Part shown: in pieces, positions 53,285 through 62,804 of the stretch | Layout of the letters: the number at the start of each line of letters is the position of its first letter | Numbering within the stretch: the stretch's first letter is position 1 | NCBI RefSeq assembly: GCF_900128495.1 | Contig: NZ_LT635801.1 | Location: 2,163,083-2,227,082, forward strand | Length of the DNA stretch: 64,000 nucleotides | From: Bacteroides ilei | Lineage (GTDB): Bacteria > Bacteroidota > Bacteroidia > Bacteroidales > Bacteroidaceae | Reading direction: 5' to 3' | Translations under genes and position numbers: made by a program | Notes under the pieces: generated by a model | Database searches by the model: none | Seen by the model: the letters and a program-made list of their open reading frames with translations, nothing else | What the model was told of the DNA's origin: nothing

Positions 53285-55150
53285 TTATCTTTTCCCGCCG
53301 TTCATACGTTCCTGGCGTTCTTTCTGCAAGCGTTCCTGTTCCTTTTGGAGGGCTTCCAGTTTTGCCATCAGTCCGCCCCGCTTCATCTGGGTCGGATTCT
53401 TCTTGTTGGCTTCAAGCTGGGCAAGCAGTTTCTTTTCGTCTGTCATCTTGCGCATTACCCACATGATGATAATGCTGATCAAGCTGGATATGAAATAATA
53501 ATAACTCAATCCGGATGCATATTCATTGAAAATGAAGAAGAACATGACCGGCATGATGTACATCATCCATTTCATTGCCGCCATTTGAGGATTGGCTCCT
53601 GTATCCTGCTGTTTCATCATGATGACCTGGTTGACAATTGTAGCCAGACTGAACAACAGACAGAAGAGGCTCAAATGGTTGCCTAGCAACGGAATTTCCG
53701 TACTCCAGTGGATCAGGTCGTCATAGGCTGACAGGTCGTCGGCCCAAAGGAAACTCTGCTGACGGAGTTCAATGGCATTCGGTACAAAGAAGAAGAGTGC
53801 CATGAATACCGGGGTCTGGATCAGCATAGGCAGACACCCACCCATAGGACTTACTCCATACTGGCTGTAGAGTGCCATGGTTTCCTGCTGCTTCTTCAGA
53901 GCATCTTCCTTTTTCGGATATTTCTCATTGATTTTGTCAATGTATGGTTTCAAGGCCTTCATCTTGGCCGATGACATGAATGATTTGTAGGTTGTAGGCA
54001 ATACCAGAATCTTAACAATCAATGTCATGAGCAGGATTACCACTCCCATACCGAGTCCCCAGCCCGACAGCCAGTCGAACAGGTTAATGGTGAACCAGCG
54101 GTTGATCCAACGTATGATAGGCCATCCCAGATAGACGAGGTCTTCCAGTTCCGGATCCTTATTGTCGAAGGTCAGCTTGTTGGTAGCCAGCAATGTCTTG
54201 TAATGGTTCGGCCCGAAATAGAATTGGAACCGGCTTGGTTTGGCTCCCGACGGATCGAATGACGTTGTCATGTCGGCCTGGTATCTTTTCATGTAGCCGC
54301 TTCCTTTCTGGTCCATTTTCGATTCGAGCGTTACGTTCTCGAAATTATTTTCTGCGATGAACACGCAAGAAAAATATTGGTTCTTGAACGCAATCCATTC
54401 CAATGCTTCCGGAACGGTTTCCTTTTCGTCCTTTGTTTCACTCAGGTAATCAAAGCTGTCGTTTACAGGTTTATAGGTGAGCGAGGTATAGCGCTGTTCA
54501 AAGGTATATCCTTTTTCCATCTGGCGGGCACGCTGGCTCCAGTCTATGTTCATGCTTTTGGCAGACGACGGGAAGAAGTTCTGCAGTCCGGTTGCCTGTA
54601 CGGTGAAGTCCAATACATAAGAATCTGGCAGCAAGCGGTATGTAAAGTCCAGATAACCTCCATTGGCAGCATTGGCACGCATCGTTACGGTAGAATCTGT
54701 AACGTTTGTTGCCTGGAAATACATGTTGCCGCTTATCAGATTCTCCGTTTTTCCGTCGAACCCGATGTTCATGGCTGCATCCTTTTGGTCGAAAAGGACC
54801 AGAGGCTGTTTCTTCTGGTCGTTATACTCCTTCAGCATAGCCTTACATACACGGCCTCCTTTATTGGTGAAAGTAACCTGAAGCAGGTTGTTTTCCAATA
54901 CGGTAAACTGTTCTGTACCTTGAGATGCCTGGAAGAACTGTGATGTAGAATCCAACCGGACGGTCTGCATCTTGGCGGCGGCAGCTTCCTGCTGCTTGTG
55001 CGCTTCTTCCTGTTTCTGCATGACATTCTGGATTGAATCCTGATAGTGCTGTGCACGCTCCATTTCCTCCTGACTGGGACGGTTATAAATGCCGAAGCCT
55101 ATAATGACCGCACCGATCAGAGCAAATCCCACTAACGTGTTTTTATCCAT
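53285..55150 (-). CDS. yidC: Membrane protein insertase YidC
   Basis: A 621-residue inner-membrane insertase. One N-terminal membrane segment (about 4-22) is followed by a coiled region, then a large periplasmic domain (about 60-340) with a beta-supersandwich as in Gram-negative YidC. The conserved core (about 370-570) contains GWGLGMGVVILLMTLIV, the cytoplasmic hairpin KMKALKPYIDKINEKYPK, and GCLPMLIQTPVFMALFF (pieces quoted separately). The C-terminus is basic (KERQERMNGGKR). It is 28 bases downstream of pyrG, so both may be on one transcript. Confidence 0.95.
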   Translation of the reverse strand: MDKNTLVGFALIGAVIIGFGIYNRPSQEEMERAQHYQDSIQNVMQKQEEAHKQQEAAAAKMQTVRLDSTSQFFQASQGTEQFTVLENNLLQVTFTNKGGRVCKAMLKEYNDQKKQPLVLFDQKDAAMNIGFDGKTENLISGNMYFQATNVTDSTVTMRANAANGGYLDFTYRLLPDSYVLDFTVQATGLQNFFPSSAKSMNIDWSQRARQMEKGYTFEQRYTSLTYKPVNDSFDYLSETKDEKETVPEALEWIAFKNQYFSCVFIAENNFENVTLESKMDQKGSGYMKRYQADMTTSFDPSGAKPSRFQFYFGPNHYKTLLATNKLTFDNKDPELEDLVYLGWPIIRWINRWFTINLFDWLSGWGLGMGVVILLMTLIVKILVLPTTYKSFMSSAKMKALKPYIDKINEKYPKKEDALKKQQETMALYSQYGVSPMGGCLPMLIQTPVFMALFFFVPNAIELRQQSFLWADDLSAYDDLIHWSTEIPLLGNHLSLFCLLFSLATIVNQVIMMKQQDTGANPQMAAMKWMMYIMPVMFFFIFNEYASGLSYYYFISSLISIIIMWVMRKMTDEKKLLAQLEANKKNPTQMKRGGLMAKLEALQKEQERLQKERQERMNGGKR

Positions 55151-55178
55151 TTCGTATAGTTTTCAAATTAGTTTTCTG

Positions 55179-56777
55179 TTATTTATCAATAGCAGCCTTG
55201 ATGAACGACAAGAACAAGGGATGTGGTTTCAGTACGGTACTGCTGTATTCCGGATGGAACTGTGTACCGATATACCATTTGAGAGTAGGTATTTCGATTA
55301 TTTCAACCAGGTTGGAGTCGGGGTTGATACCTACGCACTTCATACCGGCTTTTTCATATTCTTCCTTGTAATTGTTGTTGAATTCGTAACGGTGGCGGTG
55401 ACGTTCCTGGATGTGTTCCGATTTATATGCCTGATAAACCTTGGAATTAGGGTCCAGTACACATTCATAGGCTCCCAGACGCATAGTTCCACCCATATTC
55501 GTAATGGATTTCTGTTCCTCCATAATGTCGATTACATTATGAGGTGTCGTTTCATCCATTTCGCGGCTGTTGGCATCGGCATAACCCAATACGTTACGGG
55601 CAAATTCGATGGCCATACACTGCATACCCAGACAGATACCGAAAGTGGGGACGTCGTGTGTACGGCAGTATTTCAATGCTACGAACTTGCCTTCGATACC
55701 ACGCTGGCCGAATCCCGGACAGATGATGATTCCGTCCATATCCTTCAGCTTTTCCTCTACATTGGAGTCGTTGAGGTTTTCACTGTTGATGAAATGAATG
55801 TCAGCTTTGCGGTCATTGTATGTGGCAGCCTGTGAAAGGGCTTCCAGAATAGACTTGTAGGCATCCTGCAGGTCGTATTTTCCTACCAGGCCGATCTTTA
55901 CCACTTCTGTGGCACGGTGACGGCGGTCCAGGAAGTCTTTCCATGATTTCAGGTCGGGAGCTTCACCTACCGGCAATCCCATTTTCTGGAGGATGGTTAC
56001 ATCCACGTTCTGTTCCTGCATGCGGAGAGGCACTTCGTAAATGGTCGGCATATCCATTGACTGGACCACTGCACTTTCGTCTACGTTACAGAATAAGGCT
56101 ACCTTTTTTCTCAGGTTCATGTTCAGGGGATGTTCTGTACGTAATACCAGGATATCCGGCTGGATACCTACCGACTGGAGTTCCTTTACGGAATGTTGGG
56201 TCGGTTTGGTCTTCAGTTCGCCTGCGGCGGCCAGGTACGGAACGTATGTCAGGTGTACACAAAGTGCATTTCTGCCCAGCTCCCATTTCAGCTGGCGGAT
56301 ACTTTCCAGATAAGGTAATGATTCGATGTCGCCTACGGTTCCTCCGATTTCCGTAATGACAAAGTCGAACTTATATTTATTGCCCAGCAATTTTACATTA
56401 CGCTTGATTTCGTCAGTGATGTGTGGTATTATCTGTATGGTTTTTCCCAGATAGTCACCACGACGTTCCTTGTCGATTACACTCTTGTAGATTCGTCCGG
56501 TAGTAATGTTGTTCGCTTTTGTTGTCTGGATGCCCAGGAAACGTTCATAGTGTCCTAAGTCAAGATCCGCTTCATGTCCGTCTACGGTTACATAACATTC
56601 TCCATGTTCATATGGATTCAATGTTCCCGGATCGATGTTGATATACGGGTCGAACTTCTGTATAGTTACGCTGTAGCCTCTGGCTTGCAGCAACTTACCG
56701 ATTGATGATGAAATAATGCCTTTACCCAGTGAAGAGGCTACACCACCAGTTACGAAAATGTACTTTGTTTCTGCCAC
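55179..56777 (-). CDS. pyrG: CTP synthase
   Basis: A 532-residue enzyme that converts UTP to CTP with glutamine as nitrogen source. The synthetase domain (about 1-270) begins KYIFVTGGVASSLGKG, with the nucleotide-binding loop, and has the DPYINIDPGT motif. The glutamine amidotransferase domain has the nucleophile Cys in FGICLGMQ and the His-Glu pair in FHPEYSS. Its length is normal (535-545). It is the first gene of the pyrG-yidC unit with a promoter at 56827-56855. Confidence 0.97.
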   Translation of the reverse strand: MAETKYIFVTGGVASSLGKGIISSSIGKLLQARGYSVTIQKFDPYINIDPGTLNPYEHGECYVTVDGHEADLDLGHYERFLGIQTTKANNITTGRIYKSVIDKERRGDYLGKTIQIIPHITDEIKRNVKLLGNKYKFDFVITEIGGTVGDIESLPYLESIRQLKWELGRNALCVHLTYVPYLAAAGELKTKPTQHSVKELQSVGIQPDILVLRTEHPLNMNLRKKVALFCNVDESAVVQSMDMPTIYEVPLRMQEQNVDVTILQKMGLPVGEAPDLKSWKDFLDRRHRATEVVKIGLVGKYDLQDAYKSILEALSQAATYNDRKADIHFINSENLNDSNVEEKLKDMDGIIICPGFGQRGIEGKFVALKYCRTHDVPTFGICLGMQCMAIEFARNVLGYADANSREMDETTPHNVIDIMEEQKSITNMGGTMRLGAYECVLDPNSKVYQAYKSEHIQERHRHRYEFNNNYKEEYEKAGMKCVGINPDSNLVEIIEIPTLKWYIGTQFHPEYSSTVLKPHPLFLSFIKAAIDK

Positions 56778-56826
56778 AATCTTTCTATTTTAAGATAAAT
56801 TTTTGTCACACTATTTTTCTAAATTG

Positions 56827-56855
56827 CAAAATTATAAAAAAAAGCCGAATCCAAA
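56827..56855 (-). promoter_or_regulatory. Promoter candidate for pyrG
   Basis: On the minus strand, TTTG (56852-56855), a 17-base spacer and TAATTTTG (56827-56834). The start would be near 56820, about 43 bases before the ATG. Confidence 0.5.
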
Positions 56856-56909
56856 GCATAATAAATTGCGAAAACATTGAAAAGATGACTGGAACGACAT
56901 TGTGTCTGG

Positions 56910-56940
56910 CCGGATATGACTGCCCGTATTGTATATCCGG
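56910..56940. repeat. Inverted repeat between divergent pyrG and DUF3078 promoters
   Basis: Arms CCGGATAT (56910-56917) and ATATCCGG (56933-56940) are perfect reverse complements separated by 15 bases. The site lies between the pyrG promoter and the promoter of the DUF3078 gene, where a regulator could act on both. Confidence 0.5.
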
Positions 56941-56982
56941 ACGGTCAGGAACAGACTATTTTTCTATATTTAAGTATGATCT

Positions 56983-57016
56983 TTTACATGCCCTATTGAA
57001 AATAGTTTTAAATTTG
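56983..57016 (+). promoter_or_regulatory. Promoter of the DUF3078 gene
   Basis: TTTA at 56983-56986, a 22-base spacer and TAAATTTG at 57009-57016. The start would be near 57023, about 21 bases before the ATG at 57044. Confidence 0.6.
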
Positions 57017-57043
57017 CATGAAAATAGCTTTTATAAGAGAAAT

Positions 57044-58486
57044 ATGAAAAGATCAAGACTGTTATTATCAGTAGTTTTTTTAGCAGGTAATTTATTGCTG
57101 GCACATGCCGGAACGGATATGAAGAACCGTCAGTACGGACAGCAGGAGGTCAGGACTACGGCACCGGCTGCAGGAGTGAATCTGGCGACATATCCCGACA
57201 AGACCGTTTCAACCATCAGGCAATTCTATCGGATTCTGGAAAACTACCGTAATTATCGGGATGCGATGACCGAGCGCTGGGATGACATCTATATATACAG
57301 TGCTCCGGATAGAATCCGGTCGGACGCCGATTTCTATAAGCTGGCAATGCCGGCCACCTATTATTCGGCACCGATAGAACAGGCTATGTCCATTGAAGGA
57401 TGGGAGCCTGTCATTCCTTTTATAAAGAAAGAGAATCCATTAAAGGATTCGTTGTTTCAGGTTCCGCGGCTGACCCATACTGCGGATGTGGATAGGGCCA
57501 TAAACAAACAGTTGCTGAGCTTCTATTTGCAGTATCCCAATCTGGTGAAGAAGAATGAAACGAACTTCGAAGACATTGAACCTTTGGACGACAGGATGAT
57601 TGTGACCCGGCCGAAGAAGGAGAAAGTCATGAATCTGCTCACGCCGGAAAGAGTACAGCAGGTAAGCGAAAAGGATCTGATGGTGTTGAAGCCTAATTTC
57701 TGGACTGTGGGAGGTAGCGGATATATCCAAGGCTCGCAGAATTATATATCTGACAACTGGTATAAAGGAGGTGAAAGTACTGTCGCATTGATTTCGGGTC
57801 TTACCTGGCAGTTCAATTATGATGACAAGCAGCGTATGCAGTTCGAGAATAAGATTGAATGGAAATTGGGGTTTGTTACGGCTCCTTCAGATACGGTTCA
57901 TCAGTACAAGACCAATGATGATTTGTTCCGTATCAGTTCAAAGCTCGGTTATAGGGCGATAGCCAACTGGTACTATACCTTGTCGGGAGAATTCAAGACC
58001 CAGTTCTTTTCCAAGTATGATACGAACTCGGATAATCTGGTATCGTCATTGCTTTCTCCAGCCGAACTGAACCTCGGTCTTGGTATGGACTATAAGTATG
58101 TGAAGGATGGAGTCTGTAATTTGTCTGTGTTGCTGAATCCGTTGAACTATACTTTCTATAGTGTAATGAGCGACCGGGTGGATCCTACCAAGTTCAATGT
58201 GAAGGCAGGGCATAAGACACGGAGCCAGTTAGGTTCCCGTGTGGAGGCTACCGTCAAGTGGAGCATCTATTCCAATCTGATGTGGGAGTCCAGATTCTCG
58301 TATACGACGAATTATGAACAGGTACTTTCGGAATGGGAAAATACCTTTACTTTCGCCTTTAACAAATATTTCTCTACGAAACTGTTTGTACATGCGCGTT
58401 TTGATGATTCTGTAACCCGTGAAGAGGGCGACAGTTATTTCCAGTTGCAGGAGTTGTTGAGTCTCGGATTCAATTATGCATGGTGA
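57044..58486 (+). CDS. DUF3078 outer-membrane protein
   Basis: A 480-residue exported protein of a family found only in Bacteroidota. It has a clear signal peptide (about 1-23, ending AHAG), a soluble N-terminal region (about 25-230), and a C-terminal part (about 230-480) of alternating strands with NWYKGGESTVALISGLTW and the ending LLSLGFNYAW, typical for a beta-barrel inserted into the outer membrane. The frame is open from 56729, but that start would overlap the pyrG promoter region and lacks a signal peptide; the ATG at 57044 follows the promoter. Function unknown. Confidence 0.82.
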   Translation: MKRSRLLLSVVFLAGNLLLAHAGTDMKNRQYGQQEVRTTAPAAGVNLATYPDKTVSTIRQFYRILENYRNYRDAMTERWDDIYIYSAPDRIRSDADFYKLAMPATYYSAPIEQAMSIEGWEPVIPFIKKENPLKDSLFQVPRLTHTADVDRAINKQLLSFYLQYPNLVKKNETNFEDIEPLDDRMIVTRPKKEKVMNLLTPERVQQVSEKDLMVLKPNFWTVGGSGYIQGSQNYISDNWYKGGESTVALISGLTWQFNYDDKQRMQFENKIEWKLGFVTAPSDTVHQYKTNDDLFRISSKLGYRAIANWYYTLSGEFKTQFFSKYDTNSDNLVSSLLSPAELNLGLGMDYKYVKDGVCNLSVLLNPLNYTFYSVMSDRVDPTKFNVKAGHKTRSQLGSRVEATVKWSIYSNLMWESRFSYTTNYEQVLSEWENTFTFAFNKYFSTKLFVHARFDDSVTREEGDSYFQLQELLSLGFNYAW

Positions 58487-58530
58487 TTTCCTGATTCGTG
58501 AAAAATAAGGAATAAAGAACAAGAAGAAAT

Positions 58531-59175
58531 ATGATAATAATGCCGTCATTTGTCCAGATACTTGATTTTATTGGGACGTTCGCTTTCGCTATCAGTGGTA
58601 TACGCTTGGCGTCGGCCAAGCGTTTCGACTGGTTCGGAGCCTATATTGTAGGCTTTGTAACGGCGATAGGAGGGGGAACAATACGGGATGTACTGCTCGA
58701 TGTAACTCCCGTATGGATGACAGATCCGATTTATCTGATCTGTACAGCCTTTGCCATGTTTTTCGTGATTATTTTCCGCAAATATCTGATCAAGCTCAAC
58801 AATACATTCTTTATCTTCGACACGATCGGACTGGCCTTGTTTACGGTTGTGGGGTGCAGTAAAAGTCTATCGTTAGGATATCCCTTCTGGGTTGCAATCA
58901 TAATGGGGAGCATTACAGGAGCGGCCGGAGGTGTTATCCGGGATGTTTTCATCAATGAAATTCCGTTGATTTTCCGTAAGGAAATCTACGCAATGGCTTG
59001 TGTAGCCGGTGGCCTGGCCTATTGGCTTTGTCTTCGGGCTAAAATGGAGGCATTTGGTGCTCAGGTTGTAGGGGGAATTGTGGTTTTCCTGGTACGTATT
59101 ATGGCTGTACAATACCATCTGACCCTTCCTATTCTGAAAGGAGATCCTGAAATTGAAGCCGGGGAAAAGGAATAG
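58531..59175 (+). CDS. TRIC/UPF0126 family membrane channel (YicG/YadS-like)
   Basis: A 214-residue inner-membrane protein. It contains two copies of a three-segment unit in inverted arrangement, with the repeat signatures AIGGGTIRDVLLD in the first half and AAGGVIRDVFINE in the second. The total is seven membrane segments, as in TRIC (trimeric intracellular cation) channels. Bacterial members conduct potassium or sodium in vitro, and some are linked to glycine uptake; the substrate here is not assigned. It follows the DUF3078 gene by 44 bases. Confidence 0.9.
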   Translation: MIIMPSFVQILDFIGTFAFAISGIRLASAKRFDWFGAYIVGFVTAIGGGTIRDVLLDVTPVWMTDPIYLICTAFAMFFVIIFRKYLIKLNNTFFIFDTIGLALFTVVGCSKSLSLGYPFWVAIIMGSITGAAGGVIRDVFINEIPLIFRKEIYAMACVAGGLAYWLCLRAKMEAFGAQVVGGIVVFLVRIMAVQYHLTLPILKGDPEIEAGEKE

Positions 59176-59192
59176 GATGTGTATCATGGTTG

Positions 59193-59900
59193 TTATCTGT
59201 CGGACAGATCTTTGTCCTTAGGTGGAAAAGCTGGGACAAGTCGCATCAGGCGCATGATCTGTTTCTGACGTTTGTACATGTAAGCGCTCGGTTTCCCCGA
59301 ATTGAATCTGATGGGATTGGGCAGGCTGGCAGCTATCAAGGCACATTGGGAACGCGTCAGTTTTTTTGCGGATGTACCGAAGTGTTCTTCTGCAACGGCT
59401 TGGGCTCCATATATTCCGTTTCCCATTTCAATGGAATTCAGATATACTTCCATAATGCGTTCCTTGCTCCAGAAACATTCGATGAGGAGGGTAAAATAGA
59501 CTTCCAGGCCTTTCCTTACCCATGACGATTGGGGCCAAAGAAATACGTTTTTGGCTGTCTGCTGGCTGATGGTACTTGCTCCTCTTGCTTTCTTCCGGGT
59601 CTTGTTTTCCTTGACTGCTTTCCTGATTTCAATAAAATCGAATCCCCAGTGTTCGGCAAACCGGTTGTCTTCAGAAGCAATGACAGCCATCGGAAGGTGT
59701 CTGGATATCTTTTCTTTAGGGACCCAATGGCGCTTCATTTTCAGCTTTTCACCTTGGCTTATCTGCTGGCCGCACCGGATTATCATAAGAGGGGTGACAT
59801 AGACGGGTACAAACTTTAGTACAATGACCGACAGGATAGTTGATCCGAAAAATGCTATCAGAAGATAACGTAGGTATTTGAATATGTTTTTTACGTTCAT
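59193..59900 (-). CDS. mtgA: Monofunctional peptidoglycan glycosyltransferase
   Basis: A 235-residue GT51 enzyme that polymerises glycan strands from lipid II. The N-terminal membrane segment is at about 13-32. The catalytic domain has [12 protein letters not shown], with the catalytic Glu, and [12 protein letters not shown], then the second Glu region [18 protein letters not shown] and [10 protein letters not shown]. There is no transpeptidase domain, which separates it from PBP1-type enzymes. It is convergent with the TRIC gene; only 17 bases separate them and no hairpin was seen there. Confidence 0.94.
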   Translation of the reverse strand: MNVKNIFKYLRYLLIAFFGSTILSVIVLKFVPVYVTPLMIIRCGQQISQGEKLKMKRHWVPKEKISRHLPMAVIASEDNRFAEHWGFDFIEIRKAVKENKTRKKARGASTISQQTAKNVFLWPQSSWVRKGLEVYFTLLIECFWSKERIMEVYLNSIEMGNGIYGAQAVAEEHFGTSAKKLTRSQCALIAASLPNPIRFNSGKPSAYMYKRQKQIMRLMRLVPAFPPKDKDLSDR

Positions 59901-59920
59901 AATTTTCTTATGATAAAGTC

Positions 59921-59971
59921 AAAAAGAAAGAAGGTAGAGGAAAGATGCTTTCCTGTACCTTCTTTCTTTTT
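59921..59971 (-). terminator. Terminator of the OmpA-type lipoprotein gene
   Basis: 16-base outer arms (AAAAAGAAAGAAGGTA with its complement) enclose an inner 7-base stem (AGGAAAG/CTTTCCT). The minus strand ends in a T-rich tract. It lies between the OmpA-type gene and mtgA, both on the minus strand. Confidence 0.8.
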
Positions 59972-59982
59972 GGAATGAAGTT

Positions 59983-60705
59983 TTATTTCAATGTGCCTGC
60001 TTCAGCCTGCTGGATCATTTCCTGGCTGGCATACATATACACTTCCACACGACGGTTTTCCTGACGTCCAGCTTCGGTATCATTGCTGGCTACAGGATTG
60101 CTTTCACCCTGGCCTTCTACCGTCTTGATCTGTGAAGATTCCGTTCCGCAACTTAACAGATAGGTAGCTACGCTTTGGGCCCGTTCCTGGGAAAGTGCCA
60201 GGTTTTTCTGGACACTCTGTTCCGCTGTACTGTTTTTCCACCCGGTGTTGTCTGTATATCCGTAGATGTTTACATCCATATCACGGTTTTGGTTCAGTAC
60301 ATTGTTGGCGAACTTGCTCAATGCCGATTTGGCTTCGGTACTTAGGCTTGCACTGCTTGTGTTAAACAGAATGCCTGAGTCGAAGGTAACCTTGACGGCC
60401 TGTAATCCGTTGTTGTCTGTTACCTGCTCCACTTGGGCTCCTTCAATTTCTGCAGCCTCCTGAGCAGCCTTGTCCATTTTTTTACCGATAAGTACACCGG
60501 CTCCTGTACCTACAGCGGTTCCGACTGCGGCACCGATGGCGGCACCTTTGCCATGACCGATCACACCACCGATCAGGCCTCCTAGAGCAGCTCCGCTACC
60601 GGCTCCTATAAGGCCGCCTTTCGCCGTGTTGCTCATTGATCCACATCCGCTAAATATCAAGCTTGTGCTCAATAATATAGCCATAAAACCAGTTTTTCTC
60701 ATCAT
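59983..60705 (-). CDS. OmpA-family lipoprotein with glycine zipper (YiaD-like)
   Basis: A 240-residue lipoprotein. The signal sequence ends in LIFSGC, a lipobox. Residues about 28-80 are a glycine-zipper segment with many GxxxG-type repeats (GGLIGAGSGAALGGLIGG and AAVGTAVGTGAG). Residues about 110-235 form the OmpA C-terminal domain that binds peptidoglycan, with NIYGYTDNTG, LSQERAQSVATYL and RRVEVYMY. It probably ties the outer membrane to the cell wall. A -7 promoter box lies at 60765-60772, and an inverted repeat sits in the leader. Confidence 0.92.
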   Translation of the reverse strand: MMRKTGFMAILLSTSLIFSGCGSMSNTAKGGLIGAGSGAALGGLIGGVIGHGKGAAIGAAVGTAVGTGAGVLIGKKMDKAAQEAAEIEGAQVEQVTDNNGLQAVKVTFDSGILFNTSSASLSTEAKSALSKFANNVLNQNRDMDVNIYGYTDNTGWKNSTAEQSVQKNLALSQERAQSVATYLLSCGTESSQIKTVEGQGESNPVASNDTEAGRQENRRVEVYMYASQEMIQQAEAGTLK

Positions 60706-60733
60706 TCTTCCATTTTAGTTTGTCATAATCCCA

Positions 60734-60755
60734 TCATGATGGAAAACCATCATGA
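60734..60755. repeat. Inverted repeat in the leader of the OmpA-type lipoprotein gene
   Basis: Perfect 9-base arms TCATGATGG and CCATCATGA with an AAAA loop. It lies just after the expected transcription start and has no following T-run, so it is more likely a regulatory hairpin or operator than a terminator. Confidence 0.5.
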
Positions 60756-60756
60756 A

Positions 60757-62037
60757 TCAATATGCAAATATAGGATAATTTTTCATTGTATCATTAACTC
60801 TTGCACGGATTGATGCAATTACAGCTTCATCATTAACATTCGATAATACGGTTTCGATCATTCCTGCAATTTCGTACATCAGGTCTTCTTTGGCACCACG
60901 GGTTGTAATGGCCGGTGTACCTAACCGGATTCCTGAGGTCTGGAATGCCGAACGGGTGTCGAATGGAACCATGTTCTTGTTGACGGTGATGTTAGCTGCA
61001 ACCAGTGCCTTTTCTGCCATCTTACCTGTCAGATCCGGATATTTGGAGCGCAAGTCGACGAGCATGGAGTGGTTGTCTGTACCTCCCGATACGATTGTAA
61101 ATCCACGGTCCATCAAAGCCTGTGCCAAAACCTTTGCATTTTTCTGCACCTGTTTCTGATATTCCTTGTATTCGGGTTGCAGACATTCACCGAAAGCTAC
61201 GGCCTTGGCTGCAATGACGTGTTCGAGCGGGCCTCCCTGGATTCCCGGGAATACAGCTGAATCAAGCAGCTGGGACATCATTTTGATTTCTCCCTTCGGT
61301 GTTTTCTTTCCCCATGGGTTCGGGAAATCTTTTCCCATCAGGATTACACCTCCACGAGGGCCACGGAGAGTCTTATGGGTGGTGGATGTTACGATATGGG
61401 CATATTTCAGCGGGTTGTCGAGTAAGCCTGCTGCAATCAGTCCTGCAGGATGAGCCATGTCGACCATAAAGATGGCGCCTACCTTATCGGCTATTTCGCG
61501 CATGCGTTTGTAGTCCCATTCACGAGAGTAGGCCGAACCGCCGCCAATGATCATTTTAGGATGTTCACGGAGTGCAATTTCTTCCATCTGGTCATAATCA
61601 ACACGACCGGTTTCTTTGTTCAGGTTGTATTCGCAGGGAGTATAGATGATACCGGATGTGTTTACTGCAGAACCGTGTGACAGGTGTCCGCCATGAGCCA
61701 GGTTCAGTCCCATGAATTTATCGCCCGGATTAAGTACGGCCAGGAATACGGCTGCATTGGCCTGTGCTCCAGAGTGAGGCTGTACATTTGCCCATTCGGC
61801 TCCAAATATCTGCTTCAGGCGGTCTATTGCAATCTGTTCGCTTTGGTCTACGACTTCACATCCTCCGTAATAGCGTTTGCCGGGATAACCTTCTGCGTAT
61901 TTGTTGGTAAGGCATGAGCCCATAGCTTGCATTACCTGGTCACTTACAAAGTTTTCAGAAGCAATCAATTCAATGCCTTTCAACTGGCGTTGATGTTCTT
62001 TTTCAATAATGTCGAAAATCAAATCGTCTCTTTTCAT
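60757..62037 (-). CDS. glyA: Serine hydroxymethyltransferase
   Basis: A 426-residue PLP enzyme that converts serine and tetrahydrofolate to glycine and methylene-tetrahydrofolate. The PLP lysine lies in [15 protein letters not shown]. Other conserved pieces are [31 protein letters not shown] and DMAHPAGL. Length and motifs are normal. It follows the PorT-like gene after 33 bases on the same strand; no separate promoter was clear. Confidence 0.97.
   Translation of the reverse strand: MKRDDLIFDIIEKEHQRQLKGIELIASENFVSDQVMQAMGSCLTNKYAEGYPGKRYYGGCEVVDQSEQIAIDRLKQIFGAEWANVQPHSGAQANAAVFLAVLNPGDKFMGLNLAHGGHLSHGSAVNTSGIIYTPCEYNLNKETGRVDYDQMEEIALREHPKMIIGGGSAYSREWDYKRMREIADKVGAIFMVDMAHPAGLIAAGLLDNPLKYAHIVTSTTHKTLRGPRGGVILMGKDFPNPWGKKTPKGEIKMMSQLLDSAVFPGIQGGPLEHVIAAKAVAFGECLQPEYKEYQKQVQKNAKVLAQALMDRGFTIVSGGTDNHSMLVDLRSKYPDLTGKMAEKALVAANITVNKNMVPFDTRSAFQTSGIRLGTPAITTRGAKEDLMYEIAGMIETVLSNVNDEAVIASIRARVNDTMKNYPIFAY
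60765..60772 (-). promoter_or_regulatory. -7 box of the OmpA-type lipoprotein gene
   Basis: TATATTTG on the minus strand matches TAnnTTTG and lies inside the last codons of glyA. The -33 element is not clear. The start would be near 60758, at the glyA stop. Confidence 0.45.
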
Positions 62038-62070
62038 GATGTCTGTTGATTAAAATAAATAAATCTATAT

Positions 62071-62799
62071 CTAAAATATAACTCCCAATGAGAAACTCAA
62101 GACATTCCTGGTCCGTTTCAGGCATATGTCGTATTCGTTATATGGGGCCTGAGTCAGTTCTTTGTCGTATACGATGGATTTGGTGATGTTATGGAATCCG
62201 GCTTCGTAGCGGAAGTCAAAAAAGATGTTCCCGACATTTACCGCCAAGCCGATGACCCCGCTGAAATAAAGGGGGTGAAGGCTTTCCGTTATGTTTTGCT
62301 GGTAGAAGCCATAATGTTCGTTTTTTGTATGCTTACTCCAGATGTAAGCTACCTTGGGACCTAGGAAGAATGACATGCCATAAGGATATGCGTCAACAAA
62401 TTTATATCCGTATAGTATCGGCATATCGATGGAATGTATTCTTGTCTTGATCAGGGCGCCTCCTGTCAGGTATGACGTATTGTCGCCTGTGTGAGGAATG
62501 GCAATACTTCCGTTGGATATATTGTATGAAAATTCCGTCTGGATAAAATGATGCTTTTTAAGATTGAACTGGCAGAACAATGCTCCCAGATAGCCTATTT
62601 TATAGTTGTTCTGTATGTTGCTCATCTCTTTTCCGCCAATTGACAATTCGTCCAGGAAATACATGGACGAATTGAATCCAGCCTTTATTCCCACATTTAT
62701 CTTCGGATCACGTGATGTGCTCCGGAAGTGCTCTTGTGCCTGTCCTTCTGTGAAGGCAAGTCCAAACATGCAGGATAAGATAAAGGCAGCGTATTTCAT
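62071..62799 (-). CDS. PorT-like outer-membrane beta-barrel protein
   Basis: A 242-residue exported protein. It has a signal peptide (about 1-21, ending EGQAQE) and then a beta-barrel with regular strands, including INVGIKAGFNSSMYFL and SMDMPILYGYKF-type pieces (here SIDMPILYGYKF), as in the PorT/outer-membrane beta-barrel family. The last residues, NVLSFSLGVIF, give the terminal aromatic signal. PorT itself works in type IX secretion, but many family members are not linked to it, so the role is open. It starts 5 bases after the flavin reductase-like gene. Confidence 0.75.
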   Translation of the reverse strand: MKYAAFILSCMFGLAFTEGQAQEHFRSTSRDPKINVGIKAGFNSSMYFLDELSIGGKEMSNIQNNYKIGYLGALFCQFNLKKHHFIQTEFSYNISNGSIAIPHTGDNTSYLTGGALIKTRIHSIDMPILYGYKFVDAYPYGMSFFLGPKVAYIWSKHTKNEHYGFYQQNITESLHPLYFSGVIGLAVNVGNIFFDFRYEAGFHNITKSIVYDKELTQAPYNEYDICLKRTRNVLSFSLGVIF

Positions 62800-62804
62800 T
62801 GGCT

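Noticed and set aside
54377..55835. Plus-strand open frames of 188 and 248 codons inside yidC and pyrG
   Set aside because: Both are complements of strongly conserved genes.
56729..57043. N-terminal extension of 105 residues on the DUF3078 protein
   Set aside because: It overlaps pyrG and its promoter, and the signal peptide begins at the ATG at 57044.
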